Positions 36,818 through 46,779 of a DNA stretch of 64,000 nucleotides are shown here, in pieces; positions within the stretch are counted from its first letter, which is position 1, and each line of letters opens with the position of its first letter. A program made the position numbers and the translations under genes. Under the pieces are notes generated by a model. The model saw only the letters and a list, made by a program, of their open reading frames with translations. It did not search any database and was not told where the DNA came from. The DNA is from Halobacillus litoralis (GTDB lineage Bacteria > Bacillota > Bacilli > Bacillales > Halobacillaceae): positions 58,765 to 122,764 of the forward strand of contig NZ_WMFA01000007.1 in assembly GCF_009856445.1 (NCBI RefSeq), read 5' to 3'.

Positions 36818-37753
36818 ATGCCCCAAGTTGTATTGAAATTACCTGCGTCAACACTAGAGAACATGAAGAAATATTACACCTCAAGTCTGAAAAACAGTCC
36901 GCCGGCAGCGATATTCGCAGCTAAAACACCCAACTGCACCATTACAGCCTACAAATCAGGCAAAGTGCTCTTTCAAGGTCAGAAACCAGAGACAGAAGCT
37001 GAAAAATGGGGAACCGTTCCTTCTACAACCTCAGGAGATGGAAAGACACGTAAGAACAACCGTCATGCCTTTCATCCTGATGACCAGCTTTTCGTAAGCT
37101 CCCATATTGGATCCGATGAAGCAGGGACAGGGGACTATTTCGGCCCCATCACCGTCGCAGCTGCTTTTGTCACAAAAGAACAAATCTCTCAATTGAAGGC
37201 AATCGGTGTAAAAGATTCAAAAAATCTTTCGGATGCACAAATTACCAACCTGGCGAAAGACATAGTCGCTATGAAAATCCCATATAGTCTGCTCAGACTG
37301 CCGAATAAAAAATATAACCAGTGGCAGCGAAAAGGGTGGAGCCAGGGGAAAATGAAAACTATGCTCCACCATCAAGCCTTGAATCGTCTCCTTGAGAAGA
37401 TTGCTCCTGAAAAACCAGATGGCATCTTAATCGACCAGTTTTCAGAACCACATGTTTACGAAAAACACCTGAGAAGTGAGAATCAGCAGCTTCAAGAACA
37501 TGTTTACTTTATGACAAAAGCAGAAAGTTATTCGATCGCTGTCGCAACAGCTTCCATCATTGCAAGATCAGCTTTTGTAAAGGCGATGAATCAGATGGAA
37601 TTCGATACAGGCCTTCCGATACCTAAAGGGGCTTCAGGAAAAGTTGATCGTGCTGCTGCAGCTATCATTGAAGCCTACGGCGAAGAAAAACTGGAGGAAT
37701 TAGCCAAAGTACACTTTGCCACTACGGAAAAAGCGAAAAAATTCGTTAAATAA
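36818..37753 (+). CDS. rnhC: Ribonuclease HIII
   Basis: A 311-aa type-2 RNase H that cleaves RNA in RNA-DNA hybrids. The N-terminal substrate-binding extension (DUF3378) covers about 1-85. The catalytic domain has GSDEAGTGDYFGP (acidic D-E pair), KDSKNLSD, DQFSEP and a later SIIARSAF region. The ATG at 36818 has AGAAAGGA upstream; a longer frame begins 34 codons earlier without a signal. It is divergent from zapA and convergent with pheT. Confidence 0.95.
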   Translation: MPQVVLKLPASTLENMKKYYTSSLKNSPPAAIFAAKTPNCTITAYKSGKVLFQGQKPETEAEKWGTVPSTTSGDGKTRKNNRHAFHPDDQLFVSSHIGSDEAGTGDYFGPITVAAAFVTKEQISQLKAIGVKDSKNLSDAQITNLAKDIVAMKIPYSLLRLPNKKYNQWQRKGWSQGKMKTMLHHQALNRLLEKIAPEKPDGILIDQFSEPHVYEKHLRSENQQLQEHVYFMTKAESYSIAVATASIIARSAFVKAMNQMEFDTGLPIPKGASGKVDRAAAAIIEAYGEEKLEELAKVHFATTEKAKKFVK

Positions 37754-37766
37754 TGCTGCTAATACA

Positions 37767-37802
37767 AAAAAGCTCAGAGTTAAGAAAAACTCTGAGCTTT
37801 TT
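37767..37802. terminator. Bidirectional terminator between rnhC and pheT
   Basis: A 15-bp perfect stem (AAAAAGCTCAGAGTT and complement) around a 6-nt loop with A/T tails for both strands. Confidence 0.88.
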
Positions 37803-37816
37803 GTTTATCATTTGAT

Positions 37817-40243
37817 TTATCCACGAAGTTCAGCCTGATGCTGACTTTTCACCGCTTCCAGGATCGCGTTGTGCGTCTCTTCCACTTCTTGATCCTTCAA
37901 AGTACGAAGGGGGTCTAAATAAAGCAGACGGAAAGCGAGGGATTTCTTCCCATCATCCAAATGTTCCCCCTGATAAAGGTCGAATACTTGAACATCCTTC
38001 ACTAGCGGACTTCCTGCCTCACCAATCGTCGCCTCAATCGATCCTGCAGTTACATGCTCATCTACGACAAGTGCAATGTCACGAGAAACGGAAGGGTGAC
38101 GAGGGATGGTCTGGAATTTCTCTTCTTTCTTATAATCCTCAATGAGAACTTCCAAGTTTACATCAAAGACATAGGTTTCTTTCAGTCCAAGCTGCTTTTG
38201 AAGCTTCGGATGTACCTGCCCGACGAAACCGATGACTTTTCCATTGACCCACACCGTCGCCGTACGTCCTGGATGCATATGATCCAACTTCGTTTTTTCA
38301 TAAGTGAAAGGAAGATCCAGCTGTTCGCTCAGCCCTTCCAATATACCTTTTGCAACGAAAAAGTCGACCGATTTTTTCTCCTGCTGCCATGGGTGTGAGA
38401 GCCACTCCCCTGTCAATGCACCTGATGCACGCAGCATCTCTTCCGGCTGTTTCGTTACTTTTTCTTCTTCACTGATAAACACAGTACCCACTTCATAGAA
38501 AGCAAGGTTTTCCTGTTTACGTGCCACATTATAGGATAGGGATTCCAACAACTCAGGTACCATGCTTAACCGAAGTGTGCCATGATCTTCACTCATTGGC
38601 ATAGCTAAAGCGACAGGGCTTACGGATCTTTCCTTCACTTCAGGACTAACAAGCATTTGAGCTTTATCCTTATGAGTAAGAGAATAAGTGATGGTTTCAT
38701 GAAGTCCTGCACCTTCAAAGTAGGCTTTCACTTTACGTTTCAACAGTTGCTCAAGTGTCAGGCCTCCTGCTTGTGATGCTCCTTGTGGAAGAGTATAAGG
38801 AAGATTATCGTACCCATAAATGCGCGCCACTTCTTCAAGCATATCCTCAAAGATGGTAATGTCCCCACGACGTGTCGGAACAGACACATGGAACTCATCC
38901 CCGTTTTGATCATAGTTGAATTGAAGACGACGGAAAATGTCGGCGATATCTTCATTGTTAATTTCAGTACCAAGTCGTTCGTTAATGGTGTTTGTGTTTA
39001 CTGTAACTTGCTTTTCAGATCGATCGAGTTCGTCATGGGCCACAACTCCATCTAAAACCGTCCCTCCTGCATACTCTGCAAGAAGTTCGCAGGCTCTAAG
39101 GCCGGCCCGTTCTACGCGGTTTGGATCGACACCTTTTTCAAAACGTGTGCTTGACTCACTGCGAAGCCCATGATCTTTGGAAGCTTCACGTACAACAGAT
39201 GGATGGAAAAATGCTGCTTCTAAAATGATCGTCGTCGTATCATCTTGCACTTCAGACTCAGCCCCACCCATAACACCAGCAATGGCATGAGCTTTTTCCC
39301 CATTCGTAATGACGAGATGATCGCTTTTCAGCGTACGCTCTTGGTCATCAAGGGTCGTCATTTTCTCTCCATCTTTTGCACGACGTGTAACAATGGTATT
39401 TGAACCAAAACGGTCAAAATCGAAAGCATGAAGCGGCTGTCCATATTCCATAAGTACATAGTTTGTAATATCCACGACATTATTAATTGGACGGATGCCT
39501 GCTGCAGTCAAACGGTTTCGCATCCATAGTGGAGATGGTCCGACTTGAATATCCTTAATTATGAAAGCTCCATAATAAGGGTTCGCTTCCGAATCTTCCA
39601 CGACTACAGAAACGTGATCTTCTGTTTTCTCATCAGAAGTTTGGACATTTTCATCAGCCAATTCATACGCGCCATCAATCGCCGCTGCAACTTCATAAGC
39701 TACGCCAGCCATGCTTAGAGCATCCGAACGGTTTGGTGTCAATCCAAGCTCAATGATCAAATCATCAAGGTTCAACAAGGATATGGCATTTGCCCCGACT
39801 TCCACGTCTTCAGGAAATACAAAAATACCATCAGCGAATTCTTTCGGGACCTCTTTTTCATCAACACCAAGCTCTTGAAGAGAACAAATCATACCGTTCG
39901 ATTCTTCTCCACGCAGTTTGGTTTTTTTTATTTTGAAGTTCCCAGGAAGGACCGCCCCAGGTGTAGCGACAGGAACTTTTTGACCTTCTGCAACGTTCGG
40001 TGCTCCACAGACGATCTGGAGCGTTTCTCCACCAACGTCCACCTGACAGAGGTTCAATTTATCGGCGTTCGGATGCTGTTCGCAAGATTGGACGTACCCA
40101 ACGACAACGCCTGTGACCTCTTCTGCTACAGGTTCTACACTTTCCACTTCAATTCCGGTCTTCGTAATGATTTCTGCCAGCTCTTCTGGCGAATAACGAC
40201 TGACATCAATATATTCTTGCAACCAATTCAATGATACAAGCAT
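37817..40243 (-). CDS. pheT: Phenylalanyl-tRNA synthetase beta subunit
   Basis: An 808-aa subunit of the heterotetrameric class II enzyme that holds tRNA-Phe and edits Tyr-tRNA-Phe. The N-terminal EMAP-like tRNA-binding domain has CEQHPNADKLNLCQVD and IVCGAPNV. B3/B4 editing, B5 and the degenerate catalytic core follow, with a C-terminal anticodon-binding FDX-ACB domain (PSVSRDIALVV). AAAGGAGG lies before the ATG. It is 15 nt after pheS in one transcript. Confidence 0.97.
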   Translation of the reverse strand: MLVSLNWLQEYIDVSRYSPEELAEIITKTGIEVESVEPVAEEVTGVVVGYVQSCEQHPNADKLNLCQVDVGGETLQIVCGAPNVAEGQKVPVATPGAVLPGNFKIKKTKLRGEESNGMICSLQELGVDEKEVPKEFADGIFVFPEDVEVGANAISLLNLDDLIIELGLTPNRSDALSMAGVAYEVAAAIDGAYELADENVQTSDEKTEDHVSVVVEDSEANPYYGAFIIKDIQVGPSPLWMRNRLTAAGIRPINNVVDITNYVLMEYGQPLHAFDFDRFGSNTIVTRRAKDGEKMTTLDDQERTLKSDHLVITNGEKAHAIAGVMGGAESEVQDDTTTIILEAAFFHPSVVREASKDHGLRSESSTRFEKGVDPNRVERAGLRACELLAEYAGGTVLDGVVAHDELDRSEKQVTVNTNTINERLGTEINNEDIADIFRRLQFNYDQNGDEFHVSVPTRRGDITIFEDMLEEVARIYGYDNLPYTLPQGASQAGGLTLEQLLKRKVKAYFEGAGLHETITYSLTHKDKAQMLVSPEVKERSVSPVALAMPMSEDHGTLRLSMVPELLESLSYNVARKQENLAFYEVGTVFISEEEKVTKQPEEMLRASGALTGEWLSHPWQQEKKSVDFFVAKGILEGLSEQLDLPFTYEKTKLDHMHPGRTATVWVNGKVIGFVGQVHPKLQKQLGLKETYVFDVNLEVLIEDYKKEEKFQTIPRHPSVSRDIALVVDEHVTAGSIEATIGEAGSPLVKDVQVFDLYQGEHLDDGKKSLAFRLLYLDPLRTLKDQEVEETHNAILEAVKSQHQAELRG

Positions 40244-40258
40244 GGTTTCATTCCTCCT

Positions 40259-41293
40259 TTAAGCCTTGTGATACTGTTCTAAGAATCGAATATCATTGGT
40301 GTAGAAGTGACGGATATCATCTACTCCATACTTCAACATCGCGATTCGCTCTGGTCCCATACCGAATGCAAATCCGGAGTATTCTTTCGGGTCATATCCC
40401 GCCATCTCAAGGACGTTAGGATGAACCATTCCACCTCCAAGAATTTCGATCCAACCCGTTCCTTTACATACCGAACAGCCTTTTCCTCCACATACTTTAC
40501 AGGATATATCCATTTCAACGGATGGTTCTGTAAAGGGGAAGAAGCTTGGACGCAAACGTATTTCACGGTCCGCTCCGAACATTTGCTTTGCGAATGCATT
40601 CAAGACGCCTTTCAAATCACTCATTCGCACGTTCTTATCAACTAATAATCCTTCAATTTGAGTGAACTGATGAGAGTGGGTCGCATCATCTGTGTCGCGT
40701 CGATATACCTTACCCGGACAAATCATCTTAACGGGTTCACTGCCATTTTTAGCTCCCATAGTCCTTGCTTGTACGGGGGAAGTATGGGTACGCATCAAAA
40801 GCTCTTCCGTAACGTAGAACGAATCCTGCATATCCCGCGCCGGGTGGCCTTTCGGTAAATTCAGTGCTTCAAAGTTGTAATAATCCGTTTCCACTTCAGG
40901 ACCTTCTTTAATTTCAAAGCCCATCCCAATGAAGAGATCTTCGATTTCTTCTACGATACTCGTCAATAAATGAGGGCCTCCAATTTTTACAGGGCGGGCA
41001 GGAAGAGTGACATCAATGCTTTCTTCTTCCAGCTGCTTTTCTAAGGCTTCATCCTCAAGTGAGGTTTGCTTCTTCTCAATCGCTTGGGCAATATTTTCCC
41101 GCACATCATTAGCTAATTGTCCAATGACCGGACGCTCTTCCTTGGACAATTTGCCCATCCCTCTCAGAACTTCCGTAATCGGGCCCTTTTTTCCTAAGTA
41201 CTCGACTCTTACATCCTTCAAGCCTTGAACAGAATTCGCCTGTTCGACTTTCGCAAGGGCTTCCTGTTGCAGCTCTTCTAAACGTTCCTTCAT
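40259..41293 (-). CDS. pheS: Phenylalanyl-tRNA synthetase alpha subunit
   Basis: The catalytic 344-aa subunit that charges tRNA-Phe. The N-terminal coiled coil (about 1-85) is followed by class II motifs: motif 1 near [16 protein letters not shown], motif 2 [15 protein letters not shown] and motif 3 [14 protein letters not shown]. The start MKERLEEL has AAAGGAGG upstream. Expression is governed by the T-box leader immediately upstream. Confidence 0.97.
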   Translation of the reverse strand: MKERLEELQQEALAKVEQANSVQGLKDVRVEYLGKKGPITEVLRGMGKLSKEERPVIGQLANDVRENIAQAIEKKQTSLEDEALEKQLEEESIDVTLPARPVKIGGPHLLTSIVEEIEDLFIGMGFEIKEGPEVETDYYNFEALNLPKGHPARDMQDSFYVTEELLMRTHTSPVQARTMGAKNGSEPVKMICPGKVYRRDTDDATHSHQFTQIEGLLVDKNVRMSDLKGVLNAFAKQMFGADREIRLRPSFFPFTEPSVEMDISCKVCGGKGCSVCKGTGWIEILGGGMVHPNVLEMAGYDPKEYSGFAFGMGPERIAMLKYGVDDIRHFYTNDIRFLEQYHKA

Positions 41294-41372
41294 GCTTATT
41301 CCTCCTTTAAAATCGTTTCGACTCATTTTCCATTTACGTTTCAGAACTTTTCGGGTTGAAAAACGGCTGAAA

Positions 41373-41631
41373 AATAAAAAAAGCCTCATCCCTGAAAAGG
41401 GACGAGACTTGTATGGTCGTTTCGCGGTACCACCCTTGTTGACACATTGACATGTGCCCACTTTGATGAGAATAACGGATATTATCCGGGCCTAATGGCC
41501 AGCTCCAGAGTGAAATTTCGATACATGCCACGTTAGAAGCACTTCCAGTCCAAGGTGCTTCCTCCCTAAAACGATTCACATTCATCTACTTTGCTCTTTC
41601 TAAGCTTTTGATTGTTTAATTTTTATCAACT
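41373..41631 (-). promoter_or_regulatory. T-box riboswitch of pheST (Phe)
   Basis: The T-box antiterminator sequence AGGGTGGTACCGCG is at 41423-41436 on the minus strand, followed by a terminator stem (GTCTCGTCCC with GGGATGAGGC) and seven T residues. The Stem I base carries AAAGTAGA opposite a TTC triplet (41512-41514), a candidate Phe specifier codon. Uncharged tRNA-Phe should promote read-through. Confidence 0.93.
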
Positions 41632-41637
41632 GAATAT

Positions 41638-41666
41638 ATTATAGTCAAAGAAGGCTGTGTATGCAA
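41638..41666 (-). promoter_or_regulatory. Sigma-A-type promoter of pheST
   Basis: TTGCAT (41661-41666) and TATAAT (41638-41643) with a 17-nt spacer, directly after the ysgA stop codon. Confidence 0.8.
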
Positions 41667-41668
41667 CC

Positions 41669-42403
41669 TCATCCCTTTAAATGATACATTAGAACAGCAC
41701 CTGCAATTCCTACATTCAAGGACTCTGCCTGTCCATAAATCGGGATATAGACCCGTTGATCCGCTTGATTCAAAAGGTTCTCCTGAATACCCTGTCCCTC
41801 ATTCCCTACAATAAGAGCAGCTTTAGAAGGGGCCTGTAGTTCTTGAAAAGGGGCAGCATCTTTCAGAGCAGAAGCCCAAATCTGTACGCCTTCTTCTTTC
41901 AGTGATTCAACAAAGTCCTCAAGCTCTCCCGTGATGACAGGAATATGGAAGATCGACCCTTGGGTAGCCCGAATGACTTTATCATTATAAGCATCTACTG
42001 TACCTGAACCTAAAATAACCTGGTCAAATCCTGCTGCATCCGCGGTCCGGATCAGTGTACCTACATTCCCAGGGTCCTGAACGGAGTCCAGCATTAAGGT
42101 TAAGGCCGCTTGATTTACAGATGTCTCCTTCTGTTTGACAATTGCCGCAATACCTTGAGGAGATTCCGTTTCTGCTATTGTCCGAAACACGGAATGATTG
42201 ACCATTACCGTAGGAATATCTTCAGGGATTGTAAAGTCCGTTCCTTCACGCACAATCATTTCAACGATCTCCCAATTGCTTTTAAGCACCTCTTCCACGA
42301 GATGAAACCCTTCTACGATAAAAGTGCCTGTTTGATTTCTATATTTACGTTTATGTAGTTTTTTCCATTCCTTCACCTTTGTATTTTGTAAGGAAGTCAA
42401 CAT
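41669..42403 (-). CDS. ysgA: SpoU-type RNA 2'-O-methyltransferase YsgA
   Basis: A 244-aa SPOUT enzyme of the TrmH/RlmB group. The N-terminal substrate-binding domain begins LTSLQNTKVKEWKKLHKRKYR; the trefoil-knot SAM site is formed by NVGTLIRTADAAGFD, LIVGNEGQGI and the SLNVGIAGAVLMY motif. It probably methylates a ribose in rRNA; the nucleotide cannot be deduced. GAGGGACTACT precedes the ATG. It lies upstream of pheS and downstream of divergent sspI, as in B. subtilis. Confidence 0.9.
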   Translation of the reverse strand: MLTSLQNTKVKEWKKLHKRKYRNQTGTFIVEGFHLVEEVLKSNWEIVEMIVREGTDFTIPEDIPTVMVNHSVFRTIAETESPQGIAAIVKQKETSVNQAALTLMLDSVQDPGNVGTLIRTADAAGFDQVILGSGTVDAYNDKVIRATQGSIFHIPVITGELEDFVESLKEEGVQIWASALKDAAPFQELQAPSKAALIVGNEGQGIQENLLNQADQRVYIPIYGQAESLNVGIAGAVLMYHLKG

Positions 42404-42518
42404 AGTAGTCCCTCATTTGCGTGTTTATTTCTCATTCATCATACATAGCAGGACCATGGTTGGTCAAACTAAAGAAGAATATTCTCGAAGTTCTGTACAA
42501 AAGGAGGTTGAATGAACA

Positions 42519-42734
42519 ATGAATTTGAATTTAAGAGCAGCCATTCTTTCTAACGTCAGCGGACATAATGCCGAACAATTGGAAGCGACCATCGATGATG
42601 CCTTGCAAAAAGGAGAAGAAAAAATGCTTCCTGGCCTTGGTGTCTTTTTTGAAATGTTATGGAAAGAATCTGATGAACAAGAAAGACAAGAAATCCTGGA
42701 TACTTTAGAACAGGGATTGAAGCAAAATCAGTAA
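42519..42734 (+). CDS. sspI: Small acid-soluble spore protein SspI
   Basis: A 71-aa minor spore protein of the SspI family, made in the forespore under sigma-G in B. subtilis. The sequence [17 protein letters not shown] and the core [17 protein letters not shown] closely follow the B. subtilis protein. AAGGAGGTTGAATGAACA precedes the ATG. Its role in the spore is not essential in B. subtilis. It is monocistronic with a strong terminator. Confidence 0.96.
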   Translation: MNLNLRAAILSNVSGHNAEQLEATIDDALQKGEEKMLPGLGVFFEMLWKESDEQERQEILDTLEQGLKQNQ

Positions 42735-42736
42735 TA

Positions 42737-42767
42737 AAAAAGCCAACCTGAATAAGGTTGGCTTTTT
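42737..42767. terminator. Bidirectional terminator between sspI and the M42 gene
   Basis: A 13-bp perfect stem (AAAAAGCCAACCT and complement) with a 5-nt loop and T-tail on the plus strand. Confidence 0.88.
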
Positions 42768-42779
42768 AAGTCATTGAAC

Positions 42780-43865
42780 TTAATTAAATGTTATTTCCTG
42801 AACTTTATCTGCATCAAGACCTTTAATAACTTCAACAATCAAACGTACCGCATTTTCAAAGTCATCACGATGAAGCATCGCTGCATGAGAGTGGATGTAG
42901 CGTGTTGCAATCGTAATGGATAGCGCAGGAACTCCATCATGACTTAAGTGAATCGCCCCTGAATCCGTTCCGCCTCCTGCAAGAGAATCGAATTGGTACG
43001 GAATCGCATGGGCATCCGCGGTGTCTGTAACGAAATCACGAAGACCTTTATGTGAAATCATAGAAGCGTCATAGAGAATGATTTGTGGACCTTCACCCAT
43101 TTTGCTTGAAGCATCTTTATCAGATACCCCAGGTGTATCGCCAGCGATTCCAACGTCAACACCAAAAGCGATATCCGGGTTGATCACATTGGCAGACGTA
43201 CGAGCACCTCGAAGGCCTACTTCTTCCTGGACGGTTCCAACACCATAAACGATATTCGGGTGTTTTTCACCTTTCAACTGTTTCAATACTTCAATAGCAA
43301 TCGCACATCCAATACGGTTGTCCCAGGCTTTTGCAAGAAGCATCTTCTCATTTTTCATTTGGGTGAATTCGAAATATGGAACGACAGAGTCTCCCGGTTT
43401 CACACCGAATTCCATCGCTTCTTCTTTACTTGAAGCACCGATATCAATAAACATATCCTTAATGTCTACTGCTTTTTTACGTTGCTCCGGAGGCAGGATA
43501 TGAGGTGGTTTGGATCCAATCACACCTGTCAAATCTCCTTGACGAGTCATGATGGTCACACGCTGAGCAAGCATCACTTGGCTCCACCAGCCGCCGACAG
43601 TTTGGAAATAAATATATCCATTGTCATCAATACGGGTAACCATGAAGCCTACCTCATCCAGGTGACCAGCTACCATAACACTTGGTCCTTTTTTATTTCC
43701 TACCTTTTTCGCGATCAAGCTTCCCAGATTATCTGTAAAAACTTCATCTGCGTAGGGAGCGATATATTGCTTCATCACATCACGAGCTTCTCGCTCGTTA
43801 CCAGGAACGCCTTTAGCGTCCGTCAGATCTTTCAACATTTGTAATGTTTCATCTTTTTTAGCCAT
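42780..43865 (-). CDS. ysdC: M42-family aminopeptidase YsdC
   Basis: A 361-aa di-metal cytosolic aminopeptidase of the TET/FrvX type. Metal and catalytic motifs are [32 protein letters not shown] and the C-terminal RYIHSH. M42 enzymes form large dodecameric peptide-trimming particles. The ATG at 43865 is preceded by AAGGAGG at 11 nt; an in-frame TTG three codons earlier is too close to that site. It lies between sspI and ysdB, as in B. subtilis. Confidence 0.94.
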   Translation of the reverse strand: MAKKDETLQMLKDLTDAKGVPGNEREARDVMKQYIAPYADEVFTDNLGSLIAKKVGNKKGPSVMVAGHLDEVGFMVTRIDDNGYIYFQTVGGWWSQVMLAQRVTIMTRQGDLTGVIGSKPPHILPPEQRKKAVDIKDMFIDIGASSKEEAMEFGVKPGDSVVPYFEFTQMKNEKMLLAKAWDNRIGCAIAIEVLKQLKGEKHPNIVYGVGTVQEEVGLRGARTSANVINPDIAFGVDVGIAGDTPGVSDKDASSKMGEGPQIILYDASMISHKGLRDFVTDTADAHAIPYQFDSLAGGGTDSGAIHLSHDGVPALSITIATRYIHSHAAMLHRDDFENAVRLIVEVIKGLDADKVQEITFN

Positions 43866-43949
43866 ATGTAACAATTCCTCCTTTTCCTATCCAATGGATA
43901 TTATAAACCTTTTGAAGCGATTTCACAAAAAATTCAGTTTCCTGCTGCA

Positions 43950-44432
43950 TCAATATCCTTCATTTTGACGCTCGAAGTTGATGGCATTTTTCCTTTCGTA
44001 CGCTTCAATCAATTCTTTCTCCGTAATCCCGAGAGTCAGTCCCAGTACTAAATAATCATAAAAAGCTTTTACATAGGATTGTTCATCTTTTTCTTTTTTC
44101 ATATGTTGTATCGACGAATAGACAGCAAGAAAAGCTGCTGTTTGTGAACCGGATTCCTTAAGGGAAGTGGATGTATAACGATAACCTAAATCCAAACCTA
44201 AAGAAAGAAGGAAGTGGACACCATCGACATATTCTTCCAGTATGACAGCTTTCTCACTAGGTCCTTTTGTACTCCAAAATTTAAAGCATCGCGTTTCATT
44301 AGCAAGCTCTCCTAACTCAACAAGCATAGCTAATATTTTTTCATCAACCATCTGTCCCTTTTCAATTTCGTGCTGTTCTTCTATATAATGATCTAATTTC
44401 CGCTGCATGTCATACAAGCTCTTCCAATCCAT
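43950..44432 (-). CDS. Dimeric-type dUTP diphosphatase (dUTPase_2 family)
   Basis: A 160-aa all-alpha NTP pyrophosphatase. The metal-binding helices ELGELANETRCFKFW and EEYVDGVHFLLSLGLDLGY are the signature of the dimeric dUTPase/MazG-like superfamily. It should hydrolyse dUTP to dUMP, keeping uracil out of DNA. The ATG at 44432 has AAGGAGAT 9 nt upstream. It is a stand-alone gene here, with no phage genes around it. Confidence 0.85.
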   Translation of the reverse strand: MDWKSLYDMQRKLDHYIEEQHEIEKGQMVDEKILAMLVELGELANETRCFKFWSTKGPSEKAVILEEYVDGVHFLLSLGLDLGYRYTSTSLKESGSQTAAFLAVYSSIQHMKKEKDEQSYVKAFYDYLVLGLTLGITEKELIEAYERKNAINFERQNEGY

Positions 44433-44630
44433 ACTGAATATCTCCTTCATCTTTTGTTTAGTCAGCTCAACGTGATGATTTTATATAAGCTCTCTATACT
44501 TCATGACATTATTACGAGACGTCTTTTTCCCGAAATCGAGTCTATTTCCTGTCTAGCATATATTTTAATAGCCACATCAGTTTCCAACCAAGCTCTCTTT
44601 AAAAAATTTCTCATTTAATGTATCATTTTT

Positions 44631-44657
44631 TGAAACAAAAGGATACGTTCATACGTA
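44631..44657 (+). promoter_or_regulatory. Sigma-W-type promoter of ysdB
   Basis: TGAAAC (44631-44636) and CGTA (44654-44657) with a 17-nt spacer match the sigma-W consensus. B. subtilis ysdB is a known sigma-W regulon member. Confidence 0.85.
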
Positions 44658-44694
44658 TGGAAGCAAAAGAACAGTTTACAGGGAGATGAAAGAA

Positions 44695-45120
44695 ATGATC
44701 ATCTTATTATTCCGGTTGCTTTTACTGATTGCCATAGCCTTCATTATTTATACCGCCTATAAATTCATTGTCAATCCCAGAAGAAAATTAGAACTTGCAA
44801 GAGACAAGAAAGAATTTTACTTTCATGATAACAAGGAAAATACAAAAGAAAACTTTTTGATGACTTTAAAAGGACATGTTTTTGAAGGGGAGAAATACTT
44901 AGGGACCACAGAGGATTCGTTTGAAGTTATTAACATTAGTGTGAGTGTGCACAATCCAGAAAAGTTACAAGGACTGGACAGAGAAGACCTTTACTTTATG
45001 GAAAAAGAAATATTGATTCGCTATCCTTATGCTTCCATCGAGTGGAAATACCCGATGAACCGCTTAATCATTCATCCCTTAAAGAATTACGATGAAAAGA
45101 AGCCCCACTCTTTCGAGTGA
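44695..45120 (+). CDS. ysdB: YsdB, sigma-W regulon membrane-anchored protein
   Basis: A 141-aa protein with a single N-terminal membrane helix (IILLFRLLLLIAIAFIIYTAY) and a cytoplasmic domain with NPRRKLELARDKKEF and KGHVFEGEKYLGTTE motifs, as in B. subtilis YsdB. GGGAG lies 9 nt before the ATG at 44695; an ATG three codons earlier overlaps it. It is expressed from a sigma-W-type promoter, so it belongs to the cell-envelope stress response. Biochemical role unknown. Confidence 0.9.
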   Translation: MIILLFRLLLLIAIAFIIYTAYKFIVNPRRKLELARDKKEFYFHDNKENTKENFLMTLKGHVFEGEKYLGTTEDSFEVINISVSVHNPEKLQGLDREDLYFMEKEILIRYPYASIEWKYPMNRLIIHPLKNYDEKKPHSFE

Positions 45121-45125
45121 GGCTT
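45100..45125 (+). terminator. Terminator of ysdB
   Basis: AAGCCCCACTC pairs with GAGTGAGGCTT (one mismatch) over a TTTC loop, with a T-rich tail; it overlaps the ysdB stop codon. Confidence 0.65.
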
Positions 45126-45129
45126 TCCT

Positions 45130-45702
45130 TTATGAAGTCGTCTGGAAAAAATCCTTCCAAAGAAAAACTTCGTATTTTTTCCGTATCAAGAAGGACACAC
45201 CAATTAAAGCTCCAGAAAAGAGAATCATCATGGGAATGGAAAACAAGGAAATCCATTGTCCGACAGACGTATAAACCACGGCCAAAGGTAAATTGGCAAA
45301 TAATGATGACTTCGCATATTCTTTAAAATCTGCACTGATTTCCAATAAGCAATAGGAAAGTAAATGAAAATGAATAAAGGGTACAAGTCTTAAGACAGCG
45401 ACCTGCTTCACCGTCAAATGAGAATTTCTCTTTAACCATTTTTCTTTTAACGACCCCAATTTTTTCAAGCCGGAAGGTACGAGCCGGATGGTGCGATAGA
45501 ATAATAAACTCGAGAGCATTGTTCCCACCACCGAATATGCACTCCCAGCAATAGGACCAAATAAAACCCCACCCGTGATACAAACAAGCATAACGGGTAA
45601 AAACAAAAAAGGTCGTAACAAATGAATAGCAATGAATAAGAGCGGTGCCCAGGCTTCTTGATGTTCTAACCATGCAAAAATGGTACTTGTTGTTTCGCCC
45701 AT
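45130..45702 (-). CDS. DedA/TVP38-type membrane protein (VTT domain)
   Basis: A 190-aa polytopic protein with about five hydrophobic segments. The VTT-domain hallmarks are present: FLPVMLVCITGGVLFGPIAG, then a cytoplasmic Lys/Arg region and AVLRLVPFIHF, the L-R-x-x-P-F type motif. Family members are half-transporters or lipid-scrambling proteins in envelope homeostasis. B. subtilis YtxB is of this type but lies elsewhere in the thrS-dnaI region. GGAGGGG precedes the ATG. It is convergent with ysdB. Confidence 0.8.
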   Translation of the reverse strand: MGETTSTIFAWLEHQEAWAPLLFIAIHLLRPFLFLPVMLVCITGGVLFGPIAGSAYSVVGTMLSSLLFYRTIRLVPSGLKKLGSLKEKWLKRNSHLTVKQVAVLRLVPFIHFHLLSYCLLEISADFKEYAKSSLFANLPLAVVYTSVGQWISLFSIPMMILFSGALIGVSFLIRKKYEVFLWKDFFQTTS

Positions 45703-45740
45703 CTCATCCCCCTCCCTGTCTACATAATATGACAGGAGAG

Positions 45741-46022
45741 TTAGAGATAGAACTGATACACCAGGTAGGCTGCTCCAGCGATATAAAAGAGGCTTAAGAT
45801 TGGGAAACCAAATTTGAATGAGGTGTGTTTTGTCTTATGCCTGAATACACTCATTCCAAACCATCCCCCAAGGACTCCTCCTGCTAAAGCTATTCCCCAT
45901 AATTTCTTTTCTTCAATACGCCAAGATCCTTTTTTAGAACGACGTTTATCCACGCCCATCATAATGAAAAGGACCAGATTGATGACAATTCCATATATAC
46001 CCACAAGGATAACAACATCCAT
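45741..46022 (-). CDS. ysdA: DUF1294 membrane protein YsdA
   Basis: A 93-aa protein with three hydrophobic segments and the DUF1294 pattern: GVDKRRSKKGSWRIEEKKLW, GGVLGGWFGMSVFRHKTKH, FKFGFPIL. The ATG at 46022 has GGAGGGAG upstream; a longer frame starts 33 codons earlier without signal. Function unknown. It lies downstream of rplT behind a terminator, as in B. subtilis. Confidence 0.88.
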   Translation of the reverse strand: MDVVILVGIYGIVINLVLFIMMGVDKRRSKKGSWRIEEKKLWGIALAGGVLGGWFGMSVFRHKTKHTSFKFGFPILSLFYIAGAAYLVYQFYL

Positions 46023-46115
46023 AAAATCTCTCCCTCCTCCAAACCATTCACAGAAAAAAATCCCAATGAATGTATAACTACTATGTAAATTCCTAAGTAA
46101 ACGAGTATAAAAAAA

Positions 46116-46143
46116 AGCCATTTCCTACCGATCGGAAATGGCT
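46116..46143 (-). terminator. Terminator of infC-rpmI-rplT
   Basis: A 10-bp perfect stem (AGCCATTTCC and complement) with an 8-nt loop and seven T residues on the minus strand. Confidence 0.88.
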
Positions 46144-46162
46144 CTTTATCTTTGTCATTTTA

Positions 46163-46519
46163 TTACTTAAGAGCAGATTTAGCTTGCTCTGCTAGGCTTG
46201 CGAAACCTTGCTCATCGTTGACAGCAAGATCAGCTAGCATCTTACGGTTAACTTCAACACCTGCAAGCTTCAAACCGTGCATTAGACGGCTGTAAGAAAT
46301 GTCGTTCAAACGCGCTGCAGCGTTGATACGAGCGATCCATAGCTTACGGAAGTCGCGTTTTTTCTGACGACGGTCACGGTAAGCATACTGACCTGATTTC
46401 ATTACTTGTTGTTTTGCAGTTTTGAATAGTGCATGTTTTGAACCATAATAACCTTTTGCTAGTTTAAGGACACGGTTACGACGTTGGCGTGTCACTGTTC
46501 CACCTTTTACTCGTGGCAT
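46163..46519 (-). CDS. rplT: 50S ribosomal protein L20
   Basis: A 118-aa early-assembly protein with the standard N-terminal [19 protein letters not shown] and the [11 protein letters not shown] motif. In B. subtilis L20 also represses its own operon by binding the mRNA leader, which is consistent with the leader upstream of infC here. AGGAGGG precedes the ATG. Last gene of infC-rpmI-rplT. Confidence 0.99.
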   Translation of the reverse strand: MPRVKGGTVTRQRRNRVLKLAKGYYGSKHALFKTAKQQVMKSGQYAYRDRRQKKRDFRKLWIARINAAARLNDISYSRLMHGLKLAGVEVNRKMLADLAVNDEQGFASLAEQAKSALK

Positions 46520-46549
46520 GGTAATCCCTCCTATTTATGTCGTTCTATA

Positions 46550-46747
46550 TTAGTCTTTTGGAAGCATGTGCTTGATGCGGCGGTAGTCTCCAGCAGAAAC
46601 TAGTGCATCTTTACGCAACTTACGCTTTTGTTTTGTAGATTTGTTCGCGAACAAGTGGCTTGTGAATGCGTGGGAACGTTTCACTTTACCTGTTCCAGTC
46701 TTTTTGAAGCGTTTTTGAGAACCTTTATGGGTTTTCATTTTTGGCAT
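46550..46747 (-). CDS. rpmI: 50S ribosomal protein L35
   Basis: A 65-aa basic protein with the L35 signature [27 protein letters not shown] lies before the ATG. It is between infC and rplT, with 30-nt gaps, in the conserved order for bacteria. Confidence 0.99.
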   Translation of the reverse strand: MPKMKTHKGSQKRFKKTGTGKVKRSHAFTSHLFANKSTKQKRKLRKDALVSAGDYRRIKHMLPKD

Positions 46748-46779
46748 GTGAATTTCCTCCTTTTACTTGATACAGTGAC

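Noticed and set aside
41373..41631. pheS and thrS leaders as possible new riboswitches
   Set aside because: Both carry the canonical T-box sequence and terminator; they are a known class.
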